From Micromonospora profundi (GTDB lineage Bacteria; Actinomycetota; Actinomycetes; Mycobacteriales; Micromonosporaceae): DNA of 64,000 nucleotides. Below the pieces are notes generated by a model, which saw nothing but the letters and a program-made list of their open reading frames with translations, was not told the DNA's origin and ran no database searches. Of the stretch, positions 16,026 to 25,530 are shown one piece after another. Position numbers and translations under genes: made by a program. Numbering within the stretch: the stretch's first letter is position 1; every line of letters starts with the position of its first letter. Location of the stretch: contig NZ_JAATJK010000001.1 in assembly GCF_011927785.1 (NCBI RefSeq), forward strand, positions 1,736,001 through 1,800,000, in the 5' to 3' direction.

Positions 16026-17402
16026 ATGTCCCGCTCCGCCGTCCGGGCCTTCGCCGCGCTGAACGCAGTGCGACCCCCCGACCAGCCCTCCCCGGTCCTG
16101 GGTAAGGCAGTGGTGCTTGGCGGCAGCGTCGCCGGTCTGCTGACCGCCCGGGTCCTGTCCGATTACGCGGAGAGCGTGCTCATCATCGACCGGGACGACC
16201 CGCAGATCAGCGGCGCGCGGCCCGGCGTGCCACAGGGGACGCAGTTGCACGCGCTGCTGCCCGGCGGCCTGTTCCAGCTCGAGCGACTGTTTCCCGGCTT
16301 CCGGAAGCAGGCGATCGCCCAGGGCGCTATCGAGGCGCCCCCGGCCACCCGGCGCAGCTACCTCGACGGCCGCCTCAAGGTGGTCGTCCCCGACGACGCC
16401 GACAGCCTGGCGGGCAGCCGACCCCTGTTGGAGGGGCTGATCCGCCAGCACGTGCTGCGCCTGCCCAATGTCAAGACCTTCACCGCCCGCGCCACGGGTC
16501 TCGTTATCGAGGGTGAGGCGGTCACCGGTGTCCGCTGCGACGTCGGCGGGGTGCCCGGTGTCGAGGGTGGTGACCTGGTGGTGGACGCCATGGGGCGGTC
16601 GAGCCGTCTCTCCGACTGGTTGGAGCGCGCCGGCTGGGAGCGGCCCGCGACGCGGCGGATGCCCGTGCACCTGAACTATGCGACAGCCCTTTTCCGGCGG
16701 CCCGAGCAGGACCCACCGGCGAAGGTCGTCCTGGCGCTGCACACCCCGGCGACAATGACTGACGTGGCGGGCGCGGCATTCTTCGCCATCGAGGACGGCC
16801 GGTGGATGGCAATGATGGCCGGCTACGGCGACGACCGCCCGGGGAGCACCGCCGAGGACTTCGTCCGTCGGCTGCGGGAGCAGTTCCCGCCGGAGTTCGG
16901 CGAGGTCACCGCCAACGAGATGCTCGGCGACGTGCAGACCTACCACCACGCCGACAGCAGGCGTCGGGATTTCCACGCGCTGCGGCGCTGTCCGGCGCGG
17001 CTCGTCAGCGTCGGTGACGCCGTCGCCTCGTTCAACCCGGTCTACGGGCAGGGCATGACGGCGGCGGCACTGCATGCGGTCTGCCTGTCGGCGTACCTGC
17101 GGTCCGACCCCGACCTGACCACCCCCGCCCGCCACTTCCTCGCCCTACAGAAGGTGGTGGTCGACGCCGCCTGGTCGACGTCGACCTCGGCCGACCTGGC
17201 GCTGCCGCACTTCGACGGGCCGTACCCGCGCGGCTACCGCATCTCCAGCTGGGTCAGCCGGCAGATCATCGCGGCGACCATCACGGACGTGGAGACCGCG
17301 CGGCGGTTCAACGACGTCGTCTCCATGCAGGAGCACCCGCTCTCGCTCGCCACGCCTGGTGTGATCCTGGGGGCGATACGCGCGAACCGGCGCGCACGCT
17401 GA
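16026..17402 (+). CDS. FAD-dependent monooxygenase-like oxidoreductase
   Basis: A 458-residue flavoprotein of the tryptophan-halogenase/aromatic hydroxylase superfamily. The dinucleotide-binding strand is AVVLGGSVAGLLTARVL near residue 28, with the ribose-binding Asp at the end of VLIIDRD. A second FAD motif is VSVGDAVASFNPVYGQGM near 328, and VVDAMGRSS near 190 is the central DG-like motif. The ATG at 16026 is preceded by TTTTGGAGAG. The open frame upstream of this ATG (from 15594) overlaps the divergent gene and is not used. No partner reductase or biosynthetic cluster is adjacent, so the substrate is unknown. A weak 6-bp hairpin (17408-17428) follows the stop. Confidence 0.82.
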   Translation: MSRSAVRAFAALNAVRPPDQPSPVLGKAVVLGGSVAGLLTARVLSDYAESVLIIDRDDPQISGARPGVPQGTQLHALLPGGLFQLERLFPGFRKQAIAQGAIEAPPATRRSYLDGRLKVVVPDDADSLAGSRPLLEGLIRQHVLRLPNVKTFTARATGLVIEGEAVTGVRCDVGGVPGVEGGDLVVDAMGRSSRLSDWLERAGWERPATRRMPVHLNYATALFRRPEQDPPAKVVLALHTPATMTDVAGAAFFAIEDGRWMAMMAGYGDDRPGSTAEDFVRRLREQFPPEFGEVTANEMLGDVQTYHHADSRRRDFHALRRCPARLVSVGDAVASFNPVYGQGMTAAALHAVCLSAYLRSDPDLTTPARHFLALQKVVVDAAWSTSTSADLALPHFDGPYPRGYRISSWVSRQIIAATITDVETARRFNDVVSMQEHPLSLATPGVILGAIRANRRAR

Positions 17403-17436
17403 CCGTGGACGGCGGCGGGGCGGCCGTCGTCGTCGG

Positions 17437-17913
17437 CTAGCGCGGGGTCTCGCGGAGGACGTTGACGACGAAGCGGTGGTCGTCCAGCTGCGGAAGCCCG
17501 GACACCCCCATCCAGCCGACGACGCCGGTGCCCCGCACCCGCAACGGCACCGCGCCGCCGGCTGCCGCGTACCGGGCGGCGGGCAGACCGTACTTCTGCG
17601 TCAACGTCACGTCCTTGTCCCGGCAGAGGCGGGCCATGTACAGCGACGAGCGCTCGAAGCGCATCACCACGCGTCCCTTGCGGCGCAGCCACGCGTCGTT
17701 GTCCCGCGTCGAGCCGGGCAGGCCGCAGTGGAACAGCTGACGCCCGGCACGCCACACACCGACCGCGACAGGGAGTTCCCGTTCACTCGCGGCTGCGACG
17801 GCACGCATGCCCAACTCGTACGCGTCGATCTCCGACAGGCCGGCCAGCTCCAGCTCCGCCTCCTCGCGCACCAGCTCGTCAAGCGTGGGCCACACGTCCT
17901 GGTCGGATGTCAT
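17437..17913 (-). CDS. UPF0303 / HbpS-GlcG-like (heme-degrading domain) protein
   Basis: A 158-residue cytoplasmic protein of the UPF0303 family, whose fold belongs to the GlcG/HbpS group and which is often annotated as a heme-degrading domain protein. Family marks are ELGMRAVAAASERELPVAV near residue 36, the GRQLFHCGLPGS segment near 60, NDAWLRRKGRVV near 77 and the Gly-rich C-terminal GGAVPLRV. The ATG at 17913 follows GAGGAG; the frame to 17952 has no such site. It lies 35 bp after the SDR-like gene stop, so co-transcription with that gene is likely. Biochemical function is not established. Confidence 0.78.
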   Translation of the reverse strand: MTSDQDVWPTLDELVREEAELELAGLSEIDAYELGMRAVAAASERELPVAVGVWRAGRQLFHCGLPGSTRDNDAWLRRKGRVVMRFERSSLYMARLCRDKDVTLTQKYGLPAARYAAAGGAVPLRVRGTGVVGWMGVSGLPQLDDHRFVVNVLRETPR

Positions 17914-17948
17914 CTGTCTACTCCTCGTCGTACGGGTCGGAACGTGGA

Positions 17949-19403
17949 TCACCAGGCGCAGGGCGCGTAGTCCTTCAGGAAGCAGCCGTACAGGTCCTCA
18001 CCCTGCTCGCCGCGCACGATCGGGTCGTACACCCGGGCGGCGCCGTCGACAAGGTCCAGCGGGGCGTGGAAACCCTCGTCGGCCAGCCGCATCTTCGTCG
18101 GGTGGGGCCGCTCGTCGGTGATCCACCCGGTGTCGACGCTCGTCATCAGGATGCCGTCGGTAAGCATCTCCTCGGCGCTGGTGCGGGTCAGCATGTTCAG
18201 CGCTGCCTTGGCCATGTTGGTGTGCGGGTGTCCGGGGCCCTTGTAGCCGCGCCCGAACTGGCCCTCCATGGCCGACACGTTCACTATGTACTTGCGCCGG
18301 GCCGTCGCCGCTGCCATCGCCGGTCGCAGTCTGCTGACCAGCACGAACGGCGCCGTCACGTTGCACAACTGCACCTCTAGCAGCTCGACCGGGTCGACCT
18401 CGTGCACCCGCTGCACCCAGCTGTTCACCGAATCGAGGTCCGGCACCAGGCCGCCCGCGTCGATGGCGGTGGACGCGGCGATCCGCTCCGGTGAGGCGGA
18501 GCCACTCGTCAACGCCAGCGCGGTGAGCGCGTGCGGGGTGAGCGCTGTCGACTCCGCGGCGGCGGTCAGGCTCCCGGCCGGGCCACCGCCCGGCTTGGCG
18601 AACGTGATCAGCTCCGGCAGCGGACCGTCCGGCAGGGCCGCGGCCTCCGCGGCGACGAGCTGCGCGTACGCCCCGGGGGAGCGACGCACGGTCTGCGCCG
18701 CGTTGTTGATGAGGATGTCGAGGGGACCCTGGCTGCTGACCGAGTCCGCCAGGGCGATCACCTGCGCGGGGTCGCGCAGGTCGATGCCGACGATGCGCAG
18801 GCGGTGCAGCCAGTCCGCGCTGTCCGGCATCGCCGCGAACCGACGGACCGCGTCGTGCGGGAACCGCGTGGTCACCGTCGTGTGCGCGCCGTCGCGCAGC
18901 AGCCGCAGCGCGATGTACATGCCGATCTTGGCCCGGCCTCCGGTGAGCAGCGCGCGGCGGCCGGTCAGGTCGGTGCGGGCGTCCCGACGCTGCCTGTTTA
19001 GCGCGGCGCAGGACGGGCAGAGCTGGTGGTAGAAGGCGTCCACCTCGCGGTAGCGCTGCTTGCAGACGTAGCAGCCGCGCGGGTTGTGCAGGACGCCCGC
19101 CGTGGCGCCGACGGTGGGCGACGCGAGCGGGATGCCCTGGGTCTCGTCGTCGATCCGACCGGGGGCGCCGGTGGCGGTGGCCTCCGTCACCGCCCGGTCG
19201 GCGGCCAGGATGGCGTCACGCCGCTCCTCGCGCCGACGCTGCTTGATCACCTTGTAGAGGCGCGCGGTGGCCCGCTGCACCCGCAGCACGTCGGGGTGGT
19301 CCGGAGGCAGCTCCTCCAATGCCGCGAAGACGCTGAGACAGGTCTCCAGCTGCGCACGGTCGATCGCGTGCTGGGCGTTCTTCGGGTGTGTGTCCGCCGT
19401 CAT
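17949..19403 (-). CDS. SDR-like protein with a Cys4 segment and no catalytic tyrosine
   Basis: A 484-residue protein. The first ~95 residues are helical and charged. Next comes a Cys4 segment, CYVCKQR near residue 110 and CPSC about 15 residues later (CxxC-x14-CxxC), likely to bind zinc. The rest is an SDR Rossmann fold with LTGGRAKIGMYIAL near 149, ILINNAAQT near 235 and NVSAMEG near 383. In the place of YxxxK the sequence is HPHTNMAKAALNM, so the Lys is kept but the Tyr four residues earlier is a Thr. An insertion (about 245-330) lies between NNAA and the Ser. ATG 19403 is the best start, though its ribosome-binding site is weak. Catalysis may be altered or absent. Confidence 0.8.
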   Translation of the reverse strand: MTADTHPKNAQHAIDRAQLETCLSVFAALEELPPDHPDVLRVQRATARLYKVIKQRRREERRDAILAADRAVTEATATGAPGRIDDETQGIPLASPTVGATAGVLHNPRGCYVCKQRYREVDAFYHQLCPSCAALNRQRRDARTDLTGRRALLTGGRAKIGMYIALRLLRDGAHTTVTTRFPHDAVRRFAAMPDSADWLHRLRIVGIDLRDPAQVIALADSVSSQGPLDILINNAAQTVRRSPGAYAQLVAAEAAALPDGPLPELITFAKPGGGPAGSLTAAAESTALTPHALTALALTSGSASPERIAASTAIDAGGLVPDLDSVNSWVQRVHEVDPVELLEVQLCNVTAPFVLVSRLRPAMAAATARRKYIVNVSAMEGQFGRGYKGPGHPHTNMAKAALNMLTRTSAEEMLTDGILMTSVDTGWITDERPHPTKMRLADEGFHAPLDLVDGAARVYDPIVRGEQGEDLYGCFLKDYAPCAW

Positions 19404-19532
19404 GCGTCTGTGTCTCGTCCCGTTCCCGGTGCCGGATGAGCCGGCCCACCTCAAGTCCGACCCGAAACTGTACGCACCGTACGGCGTCGAACGCATCCCG
19501 CGCTCCGTGCCCCGCCCGGAGCGGTGACGGCT

Positions 19533-20441
19533 TCAGGCAGCGCGGCCGAGTCGCCAGTAGCCCATGAACGCCACAGCCCGCCGGTCCAGACCCCGTTCGG
19601 CGACGAGGTGCCGCCGCAGGGTGCGGATCGCGCCGGCCTCTCCGGCCAGCCACGCGTACAGCGGCGTCGCGGGCACCTCGTCGGGGACCTCCCACAGGAT
19701 CTCGGTGTCCACGTCCACGTCCGAGATCGACTGGGTCGTGCCGCACGGGTGGGTGAGCAGTTCCTCCGCCGCGGCGGCGACGGCGGGTACCAGCTGGCTG
19801 CCGTGCCCGCCCGTGCCCCGGGGCACCCAGCGGACCTCGACGCCGTGCGGTGCCGCCAGCGGCAGCACGTCGCCGGCTTCGGGCACCTCCAGCACGACGA
19901 TGCCCCGCGTGTCCTGGGGGAGCCGCTCGCAGATGCCGCTGATGGCCGGTACTGCTGTCTCGTCGCCGGCAAGCAGCAGGCAGCCCGCCGTCGGCGGCTG
20001 GAACTCGATGCCGCCGTGGTCCCCGTCGTAGCCGGCGTCCGGGCCGACGAGGGCGACCTCGTCACCGACGCTCGCCCGCCGGGCCCAGCGCGTCGCCGGT
20101 CCGCTGTCGCCGTGCAGCACCAGGTCGACGTCGACCTCGGCCAGGTGCGGACGGACCGCGCGCACCGTGTAGGTGCGAATCGGGTTGCGCCGGTGCTCGG
20201 GCAGGGCCCGCCACGCGGCGTACCAGTCCGGCCCCTGCGGCAGGTCCACCCCGCGCCGTCCGGGCAGCGGCAACGCCAGCTTGATCCGCTGGTCGTAGCC
20301 GTTGTCGGCGAAACGGTCGAGGTCCGCCCCCGTGAACGTCACACGCGTGAAGGAGGGGCTGAGCCGCTCGACCGCGCGCACGGTGACGGCGAACGAACGC
20401 CACGGTGCGACGGGCAGGGTCTGGGTCAGGGTGCCTGGCAT
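19533..20441 (-). CDS. Siderophore-interacting protein (NADPH-dependent ferric-siderophore reductase)
   Basis: A 302-residue flavoprotein of the SIP/ViuB family, which reduces ferric siderophores in the cytoplasm so that iron is released. The FAD-binding barrel ends with RTYTVR near residue 88, and the NAD(P)-binding half starts at [13 protein letters not shown] near 153. The family C-terminal motif is seen in [18 protein letters not shown] near residue 263. An iron-box sequence lies only 4 bp upstream of the ATG, with no clear ribosome-binding site, so a short or leaderless iron-repressed mRNA is likely. It complements the ferric-siderophore importer at 26721-30653. Confidence 0.92.
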   Translation of the reverse strand: MPGTLTQTLPVAPWRSFAVTVRAVERLSPSFTRVTFTGADLDRFADNGYDQRIKLALPLPGRRGVDLPQGPDWYAAWRALPEHRRNPIRTYTVRAVRPHLAEVDVDLVLHGDSGPATRWARRASVGDEVALVGPDAGYDGDHGGIEFQPPTAGCLLLAGDETAVPAISGICERLPQDTRGIVVLEVPEAGDVLPLAAPHGVEVRWVPRGTGGHGSQLVPAVAAAAEELLTHPCGTTQSISDVDVDTEILWEVPDEVPATPLYAWLAGEAGAIRTLRRHLVAERGLDRRAVAFMGYWRLGRAA

Positions 20442-20445
20442 GAGG

Positions 20446-20462
20446 AAAGGCTTACCTAACTT
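20446..20462 (-). promoter_or_regulatory. Iron box (IdeR/DtxR-type operator) of the siderophore reductase gene
   Basis: Read leftward, AAGTTAGGTAAGCCTTT matches the TTAGGTTAGGCTAACCTAA consensus best in the left half (TTAGGTAAG). It abuts the start codon at 20441, so bound repressor would block the transcription start. Confidence 0.65.
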
Positions 20463-20536
20463 GATGATGAGCTGTCAAGCCGTTCCCGCTTCCGGGCAGG
20501 CCACCGCCCCCCGAAAGGGTGAGGGATGCTGGGTCC

Positions 20537-23500
20537 GTGCAGATCACGATCCTCGGCCCGCTCGCTGTCGACGGACAGCCGATCCGGGGTGAACGGCTCG
20601 CCGCAGTGGTCCGCGCGCTCGTCGACGCGCGCGGGCGGGCGGTCTCCACCAGCCTGCTCGTCGACGCCGTCTGGGACGGCAGCCCGCCCGACGACGCCAC
20701 GGGCGCCGTCCAGGCGTTGGTGTCGCGGGCGCGTCGGCTCGGGCTGCCCGTGGTCGCGGCGCCGGGCGGCTACCGACTGCCCGCCGACGAGGTGACCGTC
20801 GACGCGGTCGAGGCACGTGCCCTCGTCGACAGGGCGCGCGCCGCGATGCGGTCCGGCGACCTTCGCGCCGCCCGCGACACCGCCGATCAGGCCCGTGCCC
20901 TGTTCGGCGCTGTCCCGGCCCTCGACACCGCCGAGGACGCGAACCTGTTCGCGGACGTCGCCGCGCTGCGCGCCCAGACGGCGCTCGCCGGTGCGGGCCC
21001 GGTCGACGAGGCCGACCTGCGTCGGCTCGCCGCGCGTACGCCGCCGCACGAGCCGTCGGCAGCCCTGCTCGTGCGGGTGCTCGCCGCCCAGGGCCGCGAG
21101 GCCGAGGCGCTGGAGGTGGTCGAGCGGCTCCGCGAGGAACTGGCCGACCGGTACGGCACCGACCCGGCGCCGGTGATCACGCAGGTCCACCTGGCCCTGC
21201 TTCGTGGCGAGCTCACCGCACCGGAGGCCGCGACGACGACGCCCCGCCAGCCGGGGTTGCCCGCCGGGTGGCGCCGGCCGATGACCGCCCTCGTCGGCCG
21301 GGAGCGGGACGTCGAGGCCGTGCGGGACGCCCTCACCCAGGCGGCCCTGGTGACGGTCGTGGCAACCGGTGGCGCCGGCAAGACCCGGCTCGCCGCCGAG
21401 GTGGCGCGGCGCGCGGTCGAGGCCGGGCAGCCGGTCCGGGTGGTCGAACTCGCCGGCCTCCGCTCACCCGACGAGGTGCTGCCCACGGTGCTCGCGGTGC
21501 TCGGTGGCGCGGACACCTCGACCACCGGCGGCAACCTGGGTCTCGAACGGCGGGTGCTCAGCCCGGAGGAGCGGCTGCGGGCCGTGGCGCCGGACGTCGA
21601 CGGGCTTGTCGTTCTGGACAACTGCGAGCACGTCCTCGGCGCGGCGGCCACCGTCGTCGCGGACCTGCTGGCCGTCACCTCGCCGGAGGTCGCCGTGCTC
21701 GCGACGAGCCGGGCACCGCTGGGCCTGGCCGGCGAGACGGTGCACCGGCTGCCCGTCCTGCCGGACTCCGACGCGCTCGGGCTGATCGAGTCCCGGGCGC
21801 GGGCCGGCGGCGCCGTGCCGACCTGGGACACCGAGCGGGCGCTCGCGCTGTGCCATCGGCTCGACAACCTGCCGCTGGCGCTCGAACTGGCCGCGGCGCG
21901 ACTGCGCCACATGCCGATCGACGATGTGCTCGCGGGGCTGACCGACCGGTTCGCGCTGCTCGACGACGCCCTGCGGGGCCTGCCGGAGCGCCACGCGAGC
22001 CTGTGGGCGATGGTCGACTGGAGCCGCGAACTGCTCGCCCCCGACGACCAGGCGCTGCTCCAGCGGCTAGCTGTCATCCCCGCGCCGTTCACAGCTGACC
22101 TCGCCGCCGTCGTCGCCCAGAGCGCCGACGTCCGACGCGGCCTGGCGACGCTCGTCGAACAGTCCCTGCTGACCCTTGTCGAGGGCGAGAGCCCGCCCCG
22201 CTACCGGATGCTCGAAACGGTCCGCGAGTACGGCGAAGCCCGCCTCGACGCGGCCGGCGAGCGGGACCGGGCCATGGCCGGCCTTGTCGACTGGGCCCGG
22301 GAGCGGGCCGTCGCCCTCGGCGAGCGGTTCATCGGCCCCGGCCAGATCGAGGCGCTCGACGGCTGTGCCACCGAGCAGGACAACCTGATGGCGGGCCTGC
22401 GCTGGGCGCTCGGGCACGACGACGAGCCGGCGGCGGTCGACGTCGCCACCGCGTTGCTCCACCTCTGGACGGTGCGCGGCCTGCACCTGGAGGTCGTCGG
22501 GTGGGCGCGGGGTCTGCTGCACGTCGACGATCCGCGGCGGCGGCGACACTCGGCGATCCAGTCGGGCCGGGCCGCCGGCCGACCACTGCCCCACGCCGAC
22601 CGGCTCGCCTGGATGTGCCTCGTGATCGGCCTGAACGCCGGCATCAGTGGCGAACTGCGCCTCGCCGCGCTGGCCCGCCGGGCCCTGCGGCGGCTCCTTG
22701 CCGAGCGGTCGTCCGAGATGTCATCCCGGATGACCGCGCTCGCGACGGCGTTGCCCGGCTTCGACGGGGCCGATCTGGAGAAGAGCCTGACGAGCGCGAC
22801 AGGGCTGGTCGCGCATCCGGACCCGTACGTGCAGGGGCTCGGCCTGTTCGCCCGCGCGGCGGTACGGGAGAACGGCGGTATGCCGCAGGCGTCGATGGTC
22901 GACGCCGAGCAGGCGTACCTGCGCTTCGAGGCCGTCGGTGACCACTGGGGCATGGCGATGTCGGCCGGGGCCGTCGGGCAGTTCCTGATCCCGGCCGGTG
23001 AGGCCCGCTCGGCCGAATGGCTGGCGCGCAGCGTCCGGCACATGGAACTCGTCGGTGCCACGCAGGACGCGCGGTCGATCCGGGTGCGGCTGGACATGCA
23101 CCTTGCCCTCGGCGGGGATCCGGAGGCCGCGCGACGGTTGCGCGAGACGGCGACATCGGGCCAGGCCGATCAGGCCGACGTCGCCCAGGCGCGCCTCGGT
23201 CTGGCGCATCTCGCCTGGCAGCAGGCCCGATACGACGAGGCGCTCGCGCACGCCGACGAGGTGAGCCGGACACTGGCCGAGTGGGTCGGGCCGCCGCCGC
23301 AGCCGCGTGTCATGCTCCGGGTCGGGTTGGCCGGTCTACACCTGCGGATCGCCGAGGCGCGGCCGGCGTCGGCCGGTGACGTCGACTCCCGGACGGTCGC
23401 CCTGCTGACGCTCGCCCGCGACGACGCGCTGGCCTCGCGCGATCTGCCGGTGATCGGGGCGTGGGCGCTGGGCGGCGCCGAACTCGCGGCGTACCGGGGT

Positions 23501-23710
23501 GACGTGGGCGTCGCCCGCGAACTGGCCGCGCTCGCCACGCGGATCGGCAGCCACGTCGAGTCGTTCTTCCCGCCCGGGTACGGCGAACGGCTCATCGCCA
23601 CCCTCGGGGACGAGGAGCAGCGTGAGCCGTTGCTGGCCGCGTGGCGGGAGCGGCCGGTGGCCATGGCCACCGCCCGGATCCGCGACCTGATGGGCGACCT
23701 GCTCGCCTGA
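20537..23710 (+). CDS. AfsR/SARP-type BTAD regulator with STAND ATPase
   Basis: About 1057 residues. Order: OmpR-like winged helix (about 1-90, opening with ITILGPLAVDG), bacterial transcriptional activation domain of helical repeats (about 95-235), then a STAND/NB-ARC ATPase with P-loop ATGGAGKTR near residue 279 and Walker B LVVLDNCEHV near 358. A further LPLALELAAARL marks the GxP-like region, and the last ~450 residues are TPR-like helices. Such proteins act as ATP-dependent activators, often of secondary metabolism. GTG 20537 gives the usual N-terminus; GTG 20519 would add six residues. It diverges from the siderophore reductase and converges, 2 bp apart, on the DrrAB-like genes; the target is unknown. 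Confidence 0.88.
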   Translation: MQITILGPLAVDGQPIRGERLAAVVRALVDARGRAVSTSLLVDAVWDGSPPDDATGAVQALVSRARRLGLPVVAAPGGYRLPADEVTVDAVEARALVDRARAAMRSGDLRAARDTADQARALFGAVPALDTAEDANLFADVAALRAQTALAGAGPVDEADLRRLAARTPPHEPSAALLVRVLAAQGREAEALEVVERLREELADRYGTDPAPVITQVHLALLRGELTAPEAATTTPRQPGLPAGWRRPMTALVGRERDVEAVRDALTQAALVTVVATGGAGKTRLAAEVARRAVEAGQPVRVVELAGLRSPDEVLPTVLAVLGGADTSTTGGNLGLERRVLSPEERLRAVAPDVDGLVVLDNCEHVLGAAATVVADLLAVTSPEVAVLATSRAPLGLAGETVHRLPVLPDSDALGLIESRARAGGAVPTWDTERALALCHRLDNLPLALELAAARLRHMPIDDVLAGLTDRFALLDDALRGLPERHASLWAMVDWSRELLAPDDQALLQRLAVIPAPFTADLAAVVAQSADVRRGLATLVEQSLLTLVEGESPPRYRMLETVREYGEARLDAAGERDRAMAGLVDWARERAVALGERFIGPGQIEALDGCATEQDNLMAGLRWALGHDDEPAAVDVATALLHLWTVRGLHLEVVGWARGLLHVDDPRRRRHSAIQSGRAAGRPLPHADRLAWMCLVIGLNAGISGELRLAALARRALRRLLAERSSEMSSRMTALATALPGFDGADLEKSLTSATGLVAHPDPYVQGLGLFARAAVRENGGMPQASMVDAEQAYLRFEAVGDHWGMAMSAGAVGQFLIPAGEARSAEWLARSVRHMELVGATQDARSIRVRLDMHLALGGDPEAARRLRETATSGQADQADVAQARLGLAHLAWQQARYDEALAHADEVSRTLAEWVGPPPQPRVMLRVGLAGLHLRIAEARPASAGDVDSRTVALLTLARDDALASRDLPVIGAWALGGAELAAYRGDVGVARELAALATRIGSHVESFFPPGYGERLIATLGDEEQREPLLAAWRERPVAMATARIRDLMGDLLA

Positions 23711-23712
23711 GG

Positions 23713-24531
23713 TCAGATCTTCCTGCGGTACGCCCGCAGCGCCAGCGGCATGAACAGCGCCACGAAGACGGCGCACCACGCGAGGGTCCACCACACGTGG
23801 GAGCCGAGTGGGGTGCCGAGGAACAGCCCACGTACCGATGCGACCAGGTGGGTCATCGGGTTGACGTCCACGAACGTCCGCATCCAGCCCGGCAGGGTGT
23901 CGGCGCTGACGAACACGTTCGACGCGAAGCTCAACGGCATGATCAGCGCGAACATCAGGCCCTGTACGGCACCCGGGGTGCGCACCTTCATCGACACGTA
24001 GACCGGCAGCCAACTGAGGCACAGGGCGAACAGCACAGCGAGCAGGCACCCGGCGATGGCCCGCACCGGGCCGGTCTCGATCCGGAAGCCCATGAGGTAG
24101 CCGATCGCGAGGGTCGAGACCGTGACGATGACGTACCGGACGACGTCGCCGAGAACCGCGCCGACCAGTGGTGCGGAGCGGGGGATCGGCAGCGACCGGA
24201 ACCGGTCGAAGATGCCCTTGGCGATGTCGGTGTTGAGGTTGACGCCGATGGCGATGGCCCCGGTGGCGATGGTCTGCGCCAGGATGCCGGGCAGCAGGAA
24301 CTGCAGGTAGTCGTGGGTCGAGCCGGCTACCGCGCCGCCGAAGATGTACACGAAGATGACGAGGAACAGCACCGGCTGCAACGTGACGTCGACGAGCGCC
24401 TCGGGCGTACGCCAGGTCTTGATGAGGCTCCGCTTGGTCAGCGCCAAGGAGTGCCGGACGAGCCGGAACGGGCGGGGTTGGCCGACGGCCGTCGGGCGCG
24501 CCGGCCCCGTGGTGCCGATCAGGGTGCTCAT
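23713..24531 (-). CDS. ABC-2 type exporter permease, DrrB-like
   Basis: A 272-residue inner-membrane protein with six predicted membrane segments and the ABC-2 signature region PLSFASNVFVSADTLPGWMR-x-FVDVNPMTH near residues 200-230. The conserved loop NTDIAKGIFDRFRSLPIPRSA near residue 105 is typical of daunorubicin-resistance DrrB-like permeases. Its ATG overlaps the stop of the ATPase gene by 4 nt. Its stop lies 2 bp from the stop of the convergent BTAD regulator, leaving no room for a terminator. It probably exports a hydrophobic drug or lipid; the substrate is unknown. Confidence 0.9.
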   Translation of the reverse strand: MSTLIGTTGPARPTAVGQPRPFRLVRHSLALTKRSLIKTWRTPEALVDVTLQPVLFLVIFVYIFGGAVAGSTHDYLQFLLPGILAQTIATGAIAIGVNLNTDIAKGIFDRFRSLPIPRSAPLVGAVLGDVVRYVIVTVSTLAIGYLMGFRIETGPVRAIAGCLLAVLFALCLSWLPVYVSMKVRTPGAVQGLMFALIMPLSFASNVFVSADTLPGWMRTFVDVNPMTHLVASVRGLFLGTPLGSHVWWTLAWCAVFVALFMPLALRAYRRKI

Positions 24532-25508
24532 GCCGCGACCTCCGTGCGGTCTGTGGTGTCGTCGTCGGATGCCGTACGCCCGGTGAGGGTGAGGAACACC
24601 TCGTCGAGGCTCGGCAGATGCAGGGAGAGTTCGGTGACCGAGATCCCTGCGGCGGCGAAGCGCGCGACGCTCTCGGTGAGGGCCTTGTCGTCGGTGACCG
24701 GAACCGCGAGGACGCCCTTGCGGATCTCGTCGGCCCGCGTGCCGGAGCCGACCTCGGACAGGATCGCCCCGATCCGGGGTAGCTGCGTGGGGTCGCTCGG
24801 CCGGACCTCAAGGGTCTGCCCGCCCACCACCCGTTTGAGCCCGTCGGGTGTGTCGTGTGCGATGACCCGCCCGTGGTCGATCACCGTGATCGCGTCGGCG
24901 AGCGCGTCGGCCTCCTCCAGGTACTGCGTGGTGAGCAGCACTGTCGAGCCGTTCGACACCAGCGACCGGACCACGCCCCACATGTCCTCGCGCTTGGCCG
25001 GGTCGAGGCCGGTCGTCGGCTCGTCCAGGAAGATCACGTCAGGGGAGCCGACGAGGCTGGCGGCCAGGTCCAGCCGCCGCCGCATGCCTCCGGAGTACGT
25101 CTTGGCCGGCCGGTTCGCGGCGTCGGTCAGGTCGAACCAGTCGAGCAGTTCGGCGGCCCGCCGCCGGGCGCCGGCGCGCCCCAACTCCAGCAGCGTGCCG
25201 AACAACTCCAGGTTCTGCCGCCCGGTCAGGTCCTCGTCGACGGAGGCGTACTGGCCGGTGAGGCCGATGCTCTGCCGGACCCGCTCGGCGTCGCGGACCA
25301 CGTCGAAGCCGCCGATCCGGGCGGTGCCGCTGTCCGGAGCCAGGAGGGTGGAGAGGATGCGCACGGCTGTGGTCTTGCCGGCACCGTTGGGGCCGAGCAC
25401 CCCGAGCACCGTGCCCCGGGGCACGGCGAGGTCCACGCCCCGCAGCGCCCTCGTCTTCCCGAAGGTCTTGACGAGGCCGTCGGCCTCGATCACCAGGTCG
25501 TTTGTCAT
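24528..25508 (-). CDS. ABC exporter ATPase, DrrA-like
   Basis: A 326-residue cytoplasmic ATPase. Walker A is GPNGAGKTT near residue 39, the signature appears as YSGGMRRRLDLA near 138, Walker B and the catalytic Glu as VIFLDEPTTGLD near 158, and the switch region as LLTTQYLEEAD near 190. The extra C-terminal ~90 residues (LEVRPSD... to LHLPSLDEVFLTLTG) are the DrrA/CcmA-type regulatory extension. It pairs with the downstream permease as an efflux or resistance pump. ATG 25508 fits the family N-terminus; the open frame to 25652 runs through a repeat-bearing promoter region and is rejected. Confidence 0.92.
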   Translation of the reverse strand: MTNDLVIEADGLVKTFGKTRALRGVDLAVPRGTVLGVLGPNGAGKTTAVRILSTLLAPDSGTARIGGFDVVRDAERVRQSIGLTGQYASVDEDLTGRQNLELFGTLLELGRAGARRRAAELLDWFDLTDAANRPAKTYSGGMRRRLDLAASLVGSPDVIFLDEPTTGLDPAKREDMWGVVRSLVSNGSTVLLTTQYLEEADALADAITVIDHGRVIAHDTPDGLKRVVGGQTLEVRPSDPTQLPRIGAILSEVGSGTRADEIRKGVLAVPVTDDKALTESVARFAAAGISVTELSLHLPSLDEVFLTLTGRTASDDDTTDRTEVAA

Positions 25509-25530
25509 GTGGCACAGCCTGCGCGGGTCG

